This document shows positions 1-7,606 of a stretch of 64,000 nucleotides of DNA, piece by piece. The DNA lies in assembly GCA_964245825.1 (NCBI GenBank), contig CAXTNT010000002.1, positions 248,001 through 312,000 of the forward strand, read 5' to 3'. How positions within the stretch are numbered: the stretch's first letter is position 1; the number at the start of each line of letters is the position of its first letter. The notes beneath the pieces are model-generated. The model was not told the origin of the DNA and searched no databases. It saw only the letters and a program-made list of their open reading frames with translations. The translations under genes and the position numbers were made by a program. The stretch comes from CAJCIY01 sp964245825 (GTDB lineage Bacteria; Actinomycetota; Actinomycetes; Mycobacteriales; CAJCIY01).

Positions 1-287
1 GGCGCATAGGCGGTCAGGCCGTTCACCAGCGCGTCGACGACCCGGCCCGGGACTTCCGCGCGTACCCGCTCGAGGTCCTCGTCACGAACCAGGATGCGGC
101 CTTCGACATAGAGGTACTCCATGTCCGCCGGCCGCCCCGGCGGGTAGACCGCCGCGCCCTCGATCGCCGACAGGATGAGCTCGACCTGGATCCCCAGTCG
201 TTCGCGCTGCCAGTCCCGCCCCGGCCGCTGGCGGCCGCCGTCACCGGGCTGGCCGCGTTTCGCCACGGAGCCGCCGCTGTCGGCCAT
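1..287 (-). CDS. Partial protein of unknown function, N-terminal 95 residues
   Basis: An open frame runs from an ATG at 287 off the left edge of the window. It encodes a basic, Gly/Arg-rich start, then a more ordinary sequence with EYLYVEGRILVRDEDLERVR and a probable helix. A ribosome site (AGGTGA) lies 6 nt before the ATG. The gene diverges from the CHAT gene with only 46 bp between starts, so the two probably share a control region. In some actinobacterial CHAT/sigma loci a subtilisin-like peptidase sits in this position, and the visible part could be the pro-region of such an enzyme. That is inference: no catalytic residue is inside the window. The frame looks genuine because the overlapping alternative frame on the same strand is Arg/Ser-rich and has no ribosome site. 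Confidence 0.6.
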   Translation of the reverse strand, partial: MADSGGSVAKRGQPGDGGRQRPGRDWQRERLGIQVELILSAIEGAAVYPPGRPADMEYLYVEGRILVRDEDLERVRAEVPGRVVDALVNGLTAYA

Positions 288-321
288 CGCGATCACCTCG
301 TTCGCAGGGAAAAGCGATGTC

Positions 322-327
322 TACCAT
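322..327 (+). promoter_or_regulatory. -10 box (TACCAT), leaderless promoter of the CHAT gene
   Basis: TACCAT is followed by exactly 6 nt and then GTG at 334. The same TAnnnT-6/7 nt-start arrangement recurs at many genes in this window. It decides the CHAT start in favour of 334 over the ATG at 415. Confidence 0.55.
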
Positions 328-333
328 CGCGAC

Positions 334-2970
334 GTGGCAGCGGAAAGGTCCGGCAGCGTCGCCGACGTCCAGGCCACCGCACCCCGATGGCCAGCGGGAC
401 CGGACCTCCTGGCGATGGCTCTGTCGACTCCCGCGCAGGCGCTCGAGCTGGCCCACCGAACCCTGGCGGCGGATCCCGATGACGGCGCCGCGTCCTATGC
501 GCACCAGGCGGCCGGCATCGTGCTGCGTGATCGAGGGGAGCTGTCCACGGCGTTGCCCGAGCTGCGTGCCGCGCTCCGTAGTGCGCGCCGGTCCGGCGCA
601 CGCGAACGTGTCGTCGACGTCCAGGCGACGCTGGGCGCCGCGGAGGCGATGGCCGGCCACAGCGGGCGGGGTCTGGCCCGGCTGGAGTCGGCTGCCCAGG
701 ATGCCCATGGCTTGCTGCTGGCCACGGTGCGGCTCCGGCGGGCGTACGTACTGGGTGACCTCGGCCGGTTCGAGGAGGCGCTGCGCGATCTCCGGTTGGC
801 ACTGCGGGCAGCACGTCGGTGCGGAGACCGGCTCTGGGAGGCGCGCATCCTCCACAACCGCGCGTGGACCTGGCTCGCCATCGGAGCGCTGGGCCGAGCC
901 GATGCGGATGCAGCCGCCGCCGGGCGCCTGTTCGACCAGCTGGGTCAGACGTTGGAATCGGTGCAGGCTCAGCACAATCGGGCCGCCGTGGCCGCGGGGC
1001 GGGGGGACCTCCCACGAGCGCTGCACCTGCTGGACGCCGCGGAGTCCCGGTACCAGACACTCGGGGTCTTCGAGCCGGAGCTGGTCGTCAACAGGGGGCA
1101 CGTCCTGCTCGCGGCAGGGCTCGCCACGGAGGCCGCGGCCGCGGCCGAGGCCGCGATCGTGGGGGGCACGTCGCACCCCGTCCACCACGCCGAGCTCCTG
1201 CTGTTCGCGGCCAGGGCGGCCCTGGCGGCCGAGCAGCCCGAGCGCGCGCAGCGGTGGGCCCGCGCCGCGCTCCGGCTCTTCAAATCCCAGCAGCGTCCCG
1301 GCTGGGTGCTGCGGGCGCGGCTCCTGCACTGCCAGGCCCGGTACGCCCACGGCGACCGGACACACCGGCTTCTCGCCGCGGCGGCGCAGGTCGCCGAGCA
1401 GCTGCGCGAGCGCGACGACGAGGAGGCCGCCTTGGCCTTCCTGCTCGCCGCCCGGCTGGCGCAGGCCCGGGGCCAGGACGCACTGGGTGCGTCGAGCCTG
1501 CGAAGCGCGGCGGGCTACCGCCGGCGCGGGTCGGCCCTGACGCGCGCCACCGGATGGCTGGCGGCAGCCATGGAGCATGCGTCGGTCGGTGACGAGCGGG
1601 GTCTGCTGTCCGCCTGCGGGCGGGGGCTCGACGCGCTGGACGAGCACCGGCTGCTGTTCGGCGCCGCCGAGATCCGGGCCATCGCCACCTGGCACGGCCG
1701 CGATCTGGCCTCCTTCGCCATCGACGCCGCCAGTCGGCGGGCCTCCCCTCGCTTGATGCTGACCTGGACCGAGCGCTCCCGCGCGATCTCGCTGGCCGAG
1801 CCGTCGGTGCGGGCACAGCCCGACCCCGAGCTGGAGCAGGAGCTCGGCGCCGTCCGCGACGCGGCGAGGCGTTGTGCGGACGCGGAGCGGAGCGGCGCCG
1901 GAGTGACGAGCGCGCTGCAGCAACGCGACGCTGGCGAGCGCGCGGTACGCCGGCGGCGTCGCCAGCTCTCGGGCTCCACCGGCTCGGTCCCGCGGCTCGA
2001 CATCGAGCTCCTGTTGGCGGAGCTCGGGGCCGCCACGCTGCTTTCGCTGGTGGAGACGGGCGGGCGCCTGCAGGTGTTGCAGGTCGGCCACGGTCGGGTG
2101 CGCCGGCATGACGTCGGACCGGTCTCCGCTGCGGTCAGGGAGCTCGACTACGTGCTGTTCGCCCTGCGCCGGGCCGCGTACGGGCGCGCCGGCGGGACGG
2201 CGGCGCTGGCTGCCCGGCTGGAGCAGGCGGTGCTCGGAGCTGTCGGACGGGTTGTGCCCGACGGTCCCGTGGTCGTGGTGCCGTCCACCCGGTTCCACGC
2301 CCTGCCGTGGGGATTGCTGCCCGCACTGGCAGACCGGCCGGTGGCGGTGGCGCCGTCGGCGCAGGTGTGGCAACGCGCGGCCTGCGCCGCCACGCGTCCG
2401 TGCCCGGACCGACGGGTGCTGCTGGTCGCCGGACCCGACCTGGGAACCCGAGCCGCCGAGGTCGTCGCGCTGGCGTCGGTGCACGCGTCGCCAGAGGTGG
2501 TCGGTCGTGCGGCAGCTGCCCCCGCTGCCACCGTCGACCGCGTCGTGGCCGGCATGAACGGCGCCTGGGTCGCGCACATTGCTGCGCACGGCGACTTCCG
2601 CGCCGACAGCCCGCTGTTCTCCTCGGTACGACTCGACGACGGCGCGCTGTTCGTGCACGACCTCGACCGGGTCCGGCAGGCGCCCCGCACCGTCGTGCTG
2701 TCCGCGTGCGAGACCGGGGTCGGGGTCCCGGTAGGTACGCAGGAGCTGCTCGGACTGGTCAGCGGCCTGCTGCGGGCGGGGACCGCGAGCGTGTGTGCCA
2801 GCGTCGTGCCGGTACACGACGCTGCGGCGATCCCCATCGTGTCGGCCGTGCACCGGGCCCTGGCCGACGGCAGGACGCTGCCGGAAGCGGCCCTGGCCGG
2901 TCGGCGCGCCGCAGCCGGCGACGAGCTGGCGGTCTGCACCGCCGCCTCGTTCAGCGTCTGGGGTGCCTAG
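334..2970 (+). CDS. CHAT-domain protein with TPR repeats (caspase-like)
   Basis: This is a protein of about 878 residues. The N-terminal two thirds is Ala/Leu/Arg-rich helical repeat sequence of TPR type (for example GDLPRALHLLDAAESRYQTL), suited to binding a protein partner. The last 250 or so residues form a CHAT domain, a caspase-like cysteine peptidase fold. The presumed catalytic His is in HIAAHGDF and the Cys in VVLSACETGVG, so both dyad residues are present and the domain is likely active. CHAT proteins are known as proteases in several bacterial stress and defence pathways. The neighbours are a sigma factor and its small partner (convergent) and an unknown divergent gene. The GTG start at 334 is supported by a leaderless-type -10 box; an ATG at 415 is the alternative. 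The substrate is unknown. Confidence 0.85.
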   Translation: MAAERSGSVADVQATAPRWPAGPDLLAMALSTPAQALELAHRTLAADPDDGAASYAHQAAGIVLRDRGELSTALPELRAALRSARRSGARERVVDVQATLGAAEAMAGHSGRGLARLESAAQDAHGLLLATVRLRRAYVLGDLGRFEEALRDLRLALRAARRCGDRLWEARILHNRAWTWLAIGALGRADADAAAAGRLFDQLGQTLESVQAQHNRAAVAAGRGDLPRALHLLDAAESRYQTLGVFEPELVVNRGHVLLAAGLATEAAAAAEAAIVGGTSHPVHHAELLLFAARAALAAEQPERAQRWARAALRLFKSQQRPGWVLRARLLHCQARYAHGDRTHRLLAAAAQVAEQLRERDDEEAALAFLLAARLAQARGQDALGASSLRSAAGYRRRGSALTRATGWLAAAMEHASVGDERGLLSACGRGLDALDEHRLLFGAAEIRAIATWHGRDLASFAIDAASRRASPRLMLTWTERSRAISLAEPSVRAQPDPELEQELGAVRDAARRCADAERSGAGVTSALQQRDAGERAVRRRRRQLSGSTGSVPRLDIELLLAELGAATLLSLVETGGRLQVLQVGHGRVRRHDVGPVSAAVRELDYVLFALRRAAYGRAGGTAALAARLEQAVLGAVGRVVPDGPVVVVPSTRFHALPWGLLPALADRPVAVAPSAQVWQRAACAATRPCPDRRVLLVAGPDLGTRAAEVVALASVHASPEVVGRAAAAPAATVDRVVAGMNGAWVAHIAAHGDFRADSPLFSSVRLDDGALFVHDLDRVRQAPRTVVLSACETGVGVPVGTQELLGLVSGLLRAGTASVCASVVPVHDAAAIPIVSAVHRALADGRTLPEAALAGRRAAAGDELAVCTAASFSVWGA

Positions 2971-3000
2971 CCGGCGGGTCGACACCCAGCCGAGCGGCGT

Positions 3001-3468
3001 TCAGAGGCGTACCCACGCGGTGGTGATGCGGCGTCCTCCGAGTCGGAAGCGTACGAGGGCGTCGGGAACGGTCGCGAACGCGAAGCGCGCATCCGCGTCG
3101 ACGACCGACGTGACGAGCGCTCCGTCGGCCGCTTCGAGCACGACCTCCGTGACCTCTCCGGCGGCGACGCCGTCGACGAGGCCGAGCAGGGAACGCCGAC
3201 CCCCGTCCCCGACGACCTGGATGTCGATCGTGATCCCCGCGCACTGGAACGACACCAGCCGTATCTCGGCCGCCCCGGCACGGACGGTGCCGGCAGCGGT
3301 GAGGGAGTCGGCCACCAGCGTCGCCAGCTCGTCGTCGAGATGGCGCCGACCGAAGACGCCGCGGCCGAGCTCGTAGGTCAGCTCGGGAACGGGATCGATC
3401 ACGCGGGCGATGTCAGCCAGCCGCGCGAGCAGGTCCTCTTCCTCGGGCGACGACGTCGGTCCGGTCAC
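3001..3468 (-). CDS. Sigma-factor partner protein, unknown function
   Basis: The protein has 155 residues and no membrane segment or signal peptide. Its start (GTG at 3468) overlaps the sigma-factor stop by four bases (GTGA), so the two are translationally coupled. The N-terminal third is helical and acidic, with YELGRGVFGRRHLDDELATL. The rest looks beta-rich, ending in short strands such as FATVPDALVRFRLGG. Small proteins with an aromatic/Arg-Asp-Glu-Leu helix like this often follow sigma-70-type factors in actinobacterial CHAT loci. It could be an anti-sigma factor, a scaffold, or the substrate of the CHAT protease. No zinc-binding anti-sigma (ZAS) motif is visible. The function is not established from sequence. 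Confidence 0.8.
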   Translation of the reverse strand: MTGPTSSPEEEDLLARLADIARVIDPVPELTYELGRGVFGRRHLDDELATLVADSLTAAGTVRAGAAEIRLVSFQCAGITIDIQVVGDGGRRSLLGLVDGVAAGEVTEVVLEAADGALVTSVVDADARFAFATVPDALVRFRLGGRRITTAWVRL

Positions 3469-4058
3469 GGTGATCCCTCCGCTGTGGCGGTGCCGAAGGC
3501 GTAGCCGCTGGCGGCCAGCAGCTCACGCAGCCGGTCGAGGCAGCGCATGCGGGTGGGTCCGATGGAGCCGATCGGCAGGCCCAGCGCGGTCGAGATCTCG
3601 GCGTAACTGGTGCGCTCGACCGACATCAGGACGCGGAGCAGGGTCTGGCATCGCGCGGACAGCCCGCCGAAGCTCTGCCACAGGGCGGCGTCGCGCTCGG
3701 CCAGGAGCAGGTGATGGTCGACGGGTGGTGCCCCCTCGTCCGGGACCTCGAGCATGGCCTCGTCACTCCACTCGGGTGCTTCCCGCCCGGACCGCCTGAG
3801 CGTCGCCAGACATTCGCGCCGCGCCGTCGTCGCCAGCCAACCGGCCAGCGTCTCCGGATCGCGGATGGTGTCGAGGTTCTCCAACAGCCGGAGCCAGGTC
3901 GTCTGGATGACGTCGGCCGCAGCGCCGGTGTCGAGCCGGTACGCCCGGCCTATCGACCAGAGCAGGTTGGTGAACCGGTCGACGAGGAGGTTCCACGCGA
4001 GCTCGTCGCCGTCCGCGGCTCGTCGCACGAGCTCCGTCAGGTCGTCGGGTGCCGGCAC
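3465..4058 (-). CDS. RNA polymerase sigma-70 family (ECF-type) factor
   Basis: About 197 residues with the two-domain layout of ECF sigma factors. Region 2 includes LLVDRFTNLLWSIGRAYRL and DVIQTTWLRLLENLDTIRDP. Region 4 includes LSARCQTLLRVLMSVERTSY followed by EISTALGLPIGSIGPTRMRC, a clear helix-turn-helix that binds -35 elements. I chose the GTG at 4058 because a GAGGA ribosome site lies upstream; an ATG at 4118 would add 20 residues that do not resemble the family. It is the first gene of a two-gene unit with the 155-residue partner and converges on the CHAT gene. The likely role is to direct transcription in a stress response gated by those neighbours (inference). Confidence 0.88.
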   Translation of the reverse strand: MPAPDDLTELVRRAADGDELAWNLLVDRFTNLLWSIGRAYRLDTGAAADVIQTTWLRLLENLDTIRDPETLAGWLATTARRECLATLRRSGREAPEWSDEAMLEVPDEGAPPVDHHLLLAERDAALWQSFGGLSARCQTLLRVLMSVERTSYAEISTALGLPIGSIGPTRMRCLDRLRELLAASGYAFGTATAEGSP

Positions 4059-4245
4059 GACGGAGTCGTCCTCACAGGAGCTGACCCACCTCGCAGTCCC
4101 GACCGCACAGCTCATCATGGCATCCGACGCATCCCGTCTGGGTTCCGCCCGCCGCCGACGACGAACACGTGAACGAGAGGCGCGGGTGACGCGGGTGATA
4201 CATCCCGTCTCCCTCTCGTCCGGGCAAACCGGGCGGGCACGCCTC

Positions 4246-4251
4246 TAGGGT
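4246..4251 (+). promoter_or_regulatory. -10 box (TAGGGT), leaderless promoter
   Basis: TAGGGT is followed by 7 nt and the GTG start of the PyrE-like gene at 4259, matching the window's leaderless promoter pattern. Confidence 0.5.
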
Positions 4252-4258
4252 CGGTGCC

Positions 4259-4999
4259 GTGCGCGGTCCGGCGGTCTCCGACCCGATGACCGACGCGATG
4301 TCCGAGGACGCCGTCTGCCTGGCCCTGCTGGCCGCCGGTGCCCTGAGCGTGCGGGACGTCGACGCCGGCGAGGAGCCCTTCCTGTACAGCTCGGGCAACC
4401 ACGGACCCGGGTACGTGATGGTGAAGGCGCTGGTCGCACGGCAGGCCGTGTTCCGGGCGCTGATCGACGCCCTGGCCGCGAAGCTCATCGACGCCGGGGT
4501 GCCCTTCGACCACGTCATCGGCAACGCGACCGGCGGGATGATCCCGGCGTACGCGCTCCGGGAGGCCTACCAACGCCGTAGCGGCCGGACCGACGTGGAG
4601 TACGTGTACGTGCGGGGCGCTCGGAAGGAGGGCGGTCACCGCGAGCTGGTCACCGGACTCGAGCACATCGCCCCGCGTACGCAGGCCGGCGCGCCATCCT
4701 CCTGGCTCGTCGTGGAGGACATGGTCAACTTCGCCGAGACCCCGGTGAACTCGCTGCTGCTGCTGCGCAGTCTCGGCTTCGTGGCCCGGGAGGCCGCCGC
4801 GATCCTGCACGTCGACCAGCCCGAGGGGAACCGGCGGCTGCGCGCGCACGATGTCCGCCTGACCACCCTGACCTCCATGCCCCGACTGCTGGACGTCGCC
4901 GTCCGGGAGGGGTACGCCGGTCGCAGCGCCGTCGAGGGATACCGCGCCTACCTCGAGGACCCGGGCGGCTGGCAGCGGGCCAGGGGCCTCGGCGGATGA
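4259..4999 (+). CDS. Orotate phosphoribosyltransferase-like protein (divergent PyrE paralogue)
   Basis: The 246-residue protein has the order of an orotate phosphoribosyltransferase. An N-terminal substrate part contains PFLYSSGNHGPGYV, a Lys/Arg-rich loop reads YVRGARKEGGHRELVTG, and a PRPP-type motif follows. That motif reads VVEDMVNFAETPVN at residues 151-164. The acidic pair Glu153-Asp154 is kept, but the TTG stretch that normally wraps the PRPP phosphates is replaced by FAETP. Phosphoribosyl transfer on PRPP is therefore uncertain. The stop overlaps the start of a PyrF-like gene (ATGA), so the two are coupled and probably act in sequence. The pair may serve a side pathway of nucleotide or nucleoside chemistry rather than housekeeping UMP synthesis (inference). 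The GTG start is supported by a leaderless promoter. Confidence 0.72.
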   Translation: MRGPAVSDPMTDAMSEDAVCLALLAAGALSVRDVDAGEEPFLYSSGNHGPGYVMVKALVARQAVFRALIDALAAKLIDAGVPFDHVIGNATGGMIPAYALREAYQRRSGRTDVEYVYVRGARKEGGHRELVTGLEHIAPRTQAGAPSSWLVVEDMVNFAETPVNSLLLLRSLGFVAREAAAILHVDQPEGNRRLRAHDVRLTTLTSMPRLLDVAVREGYAGRSAVEGYRAYLEDPGGWQRARGLGG

Positions 5000-5697
5000 G
5001 CCTGCTGTACGTCGGCCTCGACGGCGGCAAGCGGGAGGGCAACCTGGCGCTTGCCCATGAGCTGGCCGCGACCACCGACGGCGAGATCGGGTTCAAGGTC
5101 AACCTGGACCATGCGCTGGTGTGGGGGGAGTCGTACATCGCCGCGGTCGTCGCCTTGGGGCGCCCCGTGTTCGTCGACCTCAAGATGAACAACGGTCCGC
5201 GCACGATGAGCACGGTGGTGCGGTGGCTCGGCAGTCTCGGCGTGACGCACACCGATGTCTGGGCGTACGCCGAGAGCAACCTCACCCGGACCCTCGAGGA
5301 GCTGGCGGGGGTCACCGACCGGCCGGCCATCTTCGCGGCGACCTTCTACACCCGGTGGGACGAGGCGTACGCCCAGACGCATCACCGGATGTCGGTGGAC
5401 GCGCTGATCGGCCACTGGGCGCGGGTGGCCGTCGAGCACGGCGCAGAGGGGGTCATCGTCCCCGCCACGCGGCTGGTGGCCCTCGGCGACCTGTCCACCG
5501 TCCGGATGAGTCCCGGCATCCGGCTGCCCGGGCAGCGGACGGGGAGTGCCCAGCAGCACGTCGCCACACCCGGGGAGGCACTGCTCGCCGGTGCGGACAT
5601 CCTGGTGATGGGCAGCCCCATCCAACAGGCTCCGGACCCCGTCGCGGCGCTCGCCGAGGTGCTCGCCGCGATGCGCCGGGTCGAGGCGGCATCCTGA
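4996..5697 (+). CDS. Orotidine 5'-phosphate decarboxylase-like protein with altered active site
   Basis: The 233-residue protein matches the OMP decarboxylase TIM barrel: YVGLDGGKREGNLALAHEL at the start, then GFKVNLDHAL, VFVDLKMNNGPRTM and MSPGIRLPGQRTG, and a final ILVMGSPIQQAPDPV. In true OMP decarboxylases the catalytic chain is K...DxKxxD. Here Lys34, Asp61 and Lys63 are present but the last Asp is Asn66. The phosphate-gripping Arg of the usual G-R-P-I motif is Ser207. Both changes sit in otherwise well-conserved motifs, so they look selected rather than random. It may be a decarboxylase paralogue with a different substrate, or a non-decarboxylating member of the suprafamily. It is translationally coupled to the PyrE-like gene upstream. 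Confidence 0.75.
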   Translation: MSLLYVGLDGGKREGNLALAHELAATTDGEIGFKVNLDHALVWGESYIAAVVALGRPVFVDLKMNNGPRTMSTVVRWLGSLGVTHTDVWAYAESNLTRTLEELAGVTDRPAIFAATFYTRWDEAYAQTHHRMSVDALIGHWARVAVEHGAEGVIVPATRLVALGDLSTVRMSPGIRLPGQRTGSAQQHVATPGEALLAGADILVMGSPIQQAPDPVAALAEVLAAMRRVEAAS

Positions 5698-5747
5698 CTG
5701 GGCCGCGCAGGGCGAGACTGGGGGCGAACCCCGACCCAGGAGCTGAC

Positions 5748-6083
5748 ATGGACCAGAGCCAGGCACAGGAACTTCTCGCCGCCGACCGGACGCGGGTGCA
5801 GGAGCTGCTCGCGGACACGGTCGCCGCCGGCCGCGAGGACCGGCTGGCCGAGGCAGAGCCCGGCGACATGGAAGACCCGGCGCAGGCGCTGGGACAGCAG
5901 GGCGTCGACGACGCGGTGGCGGCCAGCCTCCGCGAGCGCCTGGCCGCGATCGAGCGGGCCGAGCAGCGCCTGCGCGACGGGACGTACGGGGTGTCGACGC
6001 GCAGCGGTGCGCCCATCCCCGACGAACGCCTCCGGGCCGACCCCACGGCGGAGCTCACCGTCGAGGAGGCGGCCAGCTCCTGA
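5748..6083 (+). CDS. DksA/TraR-like protein lacking the zinc-finger cysteines
   Basis: This 111-residue, strongly acidic protein has a long helical stretch (residues about 1-75) followed by RLRDGTYGVSTRSGAPIPDE. That segment lines up with the DGTYGxCxxCGxxIPxxRL zinc-finger signature of DksA/TraR proteins, but every cysteine is replaced (Ser, Ser, and none in the last pair). DksA-type proteins enter the RNA polymerase secondary channel. This version would have to fold without zinc. A strong AGGAG ribosome site precedes the ATG at 5748. It stands 50 bp after the PyrF-like gene and may be co-transcribed. The function is unproven. Confidence 0.7.
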   Translation: MDQSQAQELLAADRTRVQELLADTVAAGREDRLAEAEPGDMEDPAQALGQQGVDDAVAASLRERLAAIERAEQRLRDGTYGVSTRSGAPIPDERLRADPTAELTVEEAASS

Positions 6084-6124
6084 GTCCCAGCCGATCGACA
6101 ACGCCACCTCCCCCCTCCCTCTCC

Positions 6125-6186
6125 GCCGAGATGCGGCGTGTTCACCACGACACGCCGCCCCCTGCGTACATCTCCCACATCTCGGC
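6125..6186. repeat. Two-tier stem-loop element, copy 1
   Basis: A 9-bp outer stem (6125-6133 with 6178-6186) encloses an 8-bp inner hairpin (CGGCGTGT 6134-6141 with ACACGCCG 6150-6157, loop TTCACCAC less its paired edge). A near-identical inner hairpin and the same TCCCACATCTCGG tail recur at 46486-46545. It lies between the DksA-like gene and the 3' end of the PH-domain gene. Confidence 0.75.
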
Positions 6187-6208
6187 GACGAAGGGGGCCG
6201 GGCTCAGC

Positions 6209-7606
6209 TCAACCCGACGCCGCGCGGAGTCGGGCCGCCGCGCACAGCGCAGGCAACTGCGTCACCTCCTCGTCGGCCTCGTGTACGTCGCGGTCCCGCA
6301 GGGCGGCTCGCATCCTCGGCCCGGCGGTGTCCAGGTGCACCGTGGCCAGCCGCAGCCGTCGCTGCACCGGACCCTGCGTCCGCCGGATGCTCTGCACCTT
6401 CTCTAGCGGCACCCAGTGGCTGACCCGGCGCAGCCGGCCGCTGCAGGTGGCGACGCAGCTCGCGTTTCTTCCGACCGACAGCCGGTGGTAGCTCAGCGGT
6501 GCCTTCCAGCGGGCCCGGCCCGGCGCCTTGACCTGGGTCACCGCGAGGTCCTGCAGGACCAGGCCCATCACCTGGTACGCCTGCGCGTAGCTGCCGACAG
6601 GCAACAGTGCCCGCCGCCGTGAGCCCTGGGCGCCGTCCTCCTGGCGGCTGCGCTTGCCCGCGACCGCCGCCTCGACGCGGCACCACCCGAAAGGCCGCCA
6701 CAGCAGCGGTTCCACCACGCGCAGCGCCTGTACCCGACCTGGCGGCAGGAGCTCGGTGGTGGTCTGGATCAACCCCGACCGTAGCTCCAGGCCCCGGCCC
6801 GACCGGAGCACGGTCAGGTGGAACTCTCCGTTGAAGCGGCGCCACAGCGCGGTGCCGAGCCCGATCAGGAAGACCGCGCCACTCCCGACCAGGGCACCTG
6901 CGGCGGCTGGGCTGAAGACGGCGGTGACGAGGACGGCGGTGAGGTAGAGCGCCGCGAACAGTCCGCTCACGCTCAACAAGAGCGAGGCGACGAGCCGGCC
7001 GGCAGCCACGCGCAGGACGAGGGCGCCCGCCTCGCCCGGTGCCGCGGTGGCGGCTGACGCGGTGGCGGCTGGTGCGGTGGCGGCTGGTGCGGTGGCGGCT
7101 GGTGCGGCGCCGGCTGGTGCGGTGCCGGCAGTCGTGGCGCCGGCGTGTGCGGGCAGTGCCAGCAGCTGTTCGCGCAGCGCGCGCGCGTCGGCGTTCGGCA
7201 GGCAGGCGAGTCGGCCTTTGCCGCTGCCGCCGGCCATCCGCAGCCGCAGCTCGGCCAGGCCCAGCACCCGGGCCAGGCCGGTCTGCACCACGTCGATGGC
7301 CTGGACCTGACGGAGCGGATAGCGCTGGCTGCTGCGCCGGAGCAGGCCTGTCTCGATGCGCAGGTCGGCGCCCTCGACCCGCCACCGCGTCACCAGCCAG
7401 GAGACGACGCCGGCGAGCAGGGCGATCCCGACCCCGGCCGCGTCGACGAGCAGTCCGGCGAGGTCCCGGTGGCTGGTGAGCAACCGCGGGATCGCGAGCA
7501 CGAGCAGCAGGATCAGCGCCCGCCCACCCCGTATCAGCGGAGAGAGGGGATGCAGCCGGTGCCACCCTTCGAGCCCGTCGCCGGACGGCGCAGGCGGCGC
7601 GGTCAC
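6209..7606 (-). CDS. PH-domain membrane protein, YdbT type
   Basis: The 465-residue protein has an N-terminal pair of hydrophobic segments (ALILLLVLAIPRLL; VGIALLAGVVSWLV) followed by a bacterial PH-like domain (RVEGADLRIETGLLRRSSQ). An Ala/Thr/Pro linker built from six 15-bp repeats comes next. Then a second membrane pair and two further PH-like stretches follow (FHLTVLRSGRGLELRSGLI; HWVPLEKVQSIRRTQGPVQ). Proteins of this type sit in the cytoplasmic membrane and are paired with a shorter YdbS-type partner. Here the partner is the upstream gene, whose stop overlaps this GTG start (GTGA). The biological role of the family is poorly defined; envelope stress or secretion has been suggested. Confidence 0.8.
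   Translation of the reverse strand: MTAPPAPSGDGLEGWHRLHPLSPLIRGGRALILLLVLAIPRLLTSHRDLAGLLVDAAGVGIALLAGVVSWLVTRWRVEGADLRIETGLLRRSSQRYPLRQVQAIDVVQTGLARVLGLAELRLRMAGGSGKGRLACLPNADARALREQLLALPAHAGATTAGTAPAGAAPAATAPAATAPAATASAATAAPGEAGALVLRVAAGRLVASLLLSVSGLFAALYLTAVLVTAVFSPAAAGALVGSGAVFLIGLGTALWRRFNGEFHLTVLRSGRGLELRSGLIQTTTELLPPGRVQALRVVEPLLWRPFGWCRVEAAVAGKRSRQEDGAQGSRRRALLPVGSYAQAYQVMGLVLQDLAVTQVKAPGRARWKAPLSYHRLSVGRNASCVATCSGRLRRVSHWVPLEKVQSIRRTQGPVQRRLRLATVHLDTAGPRMRAALRDRDVHEADEEVTQLPALCAAARLRAASG
7044..7133. repeat. Six 15-bp tandem repeats inside the PH-domain gene
   Basis: Units of GCGGTGGCGGCTGGT with small variations run from 7044 to 7133. On the coding strand they give a flexible linker rich in Ala-Ala-Thr/Gly-Ala-Pro between the first and second PH modules. 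Slipped-strand copy-number change would alter linker length without shifting the frame. Confidence 0.85.

Noticed and set aside
241..2985. 914-residue minus-strand open frame opposite the CHAT gene
   Set aside because: Composition is Arg/Gln/Gly/Pro-rich with no domain; it mirrors the third-position GC of the real gene and has no ribosome site.
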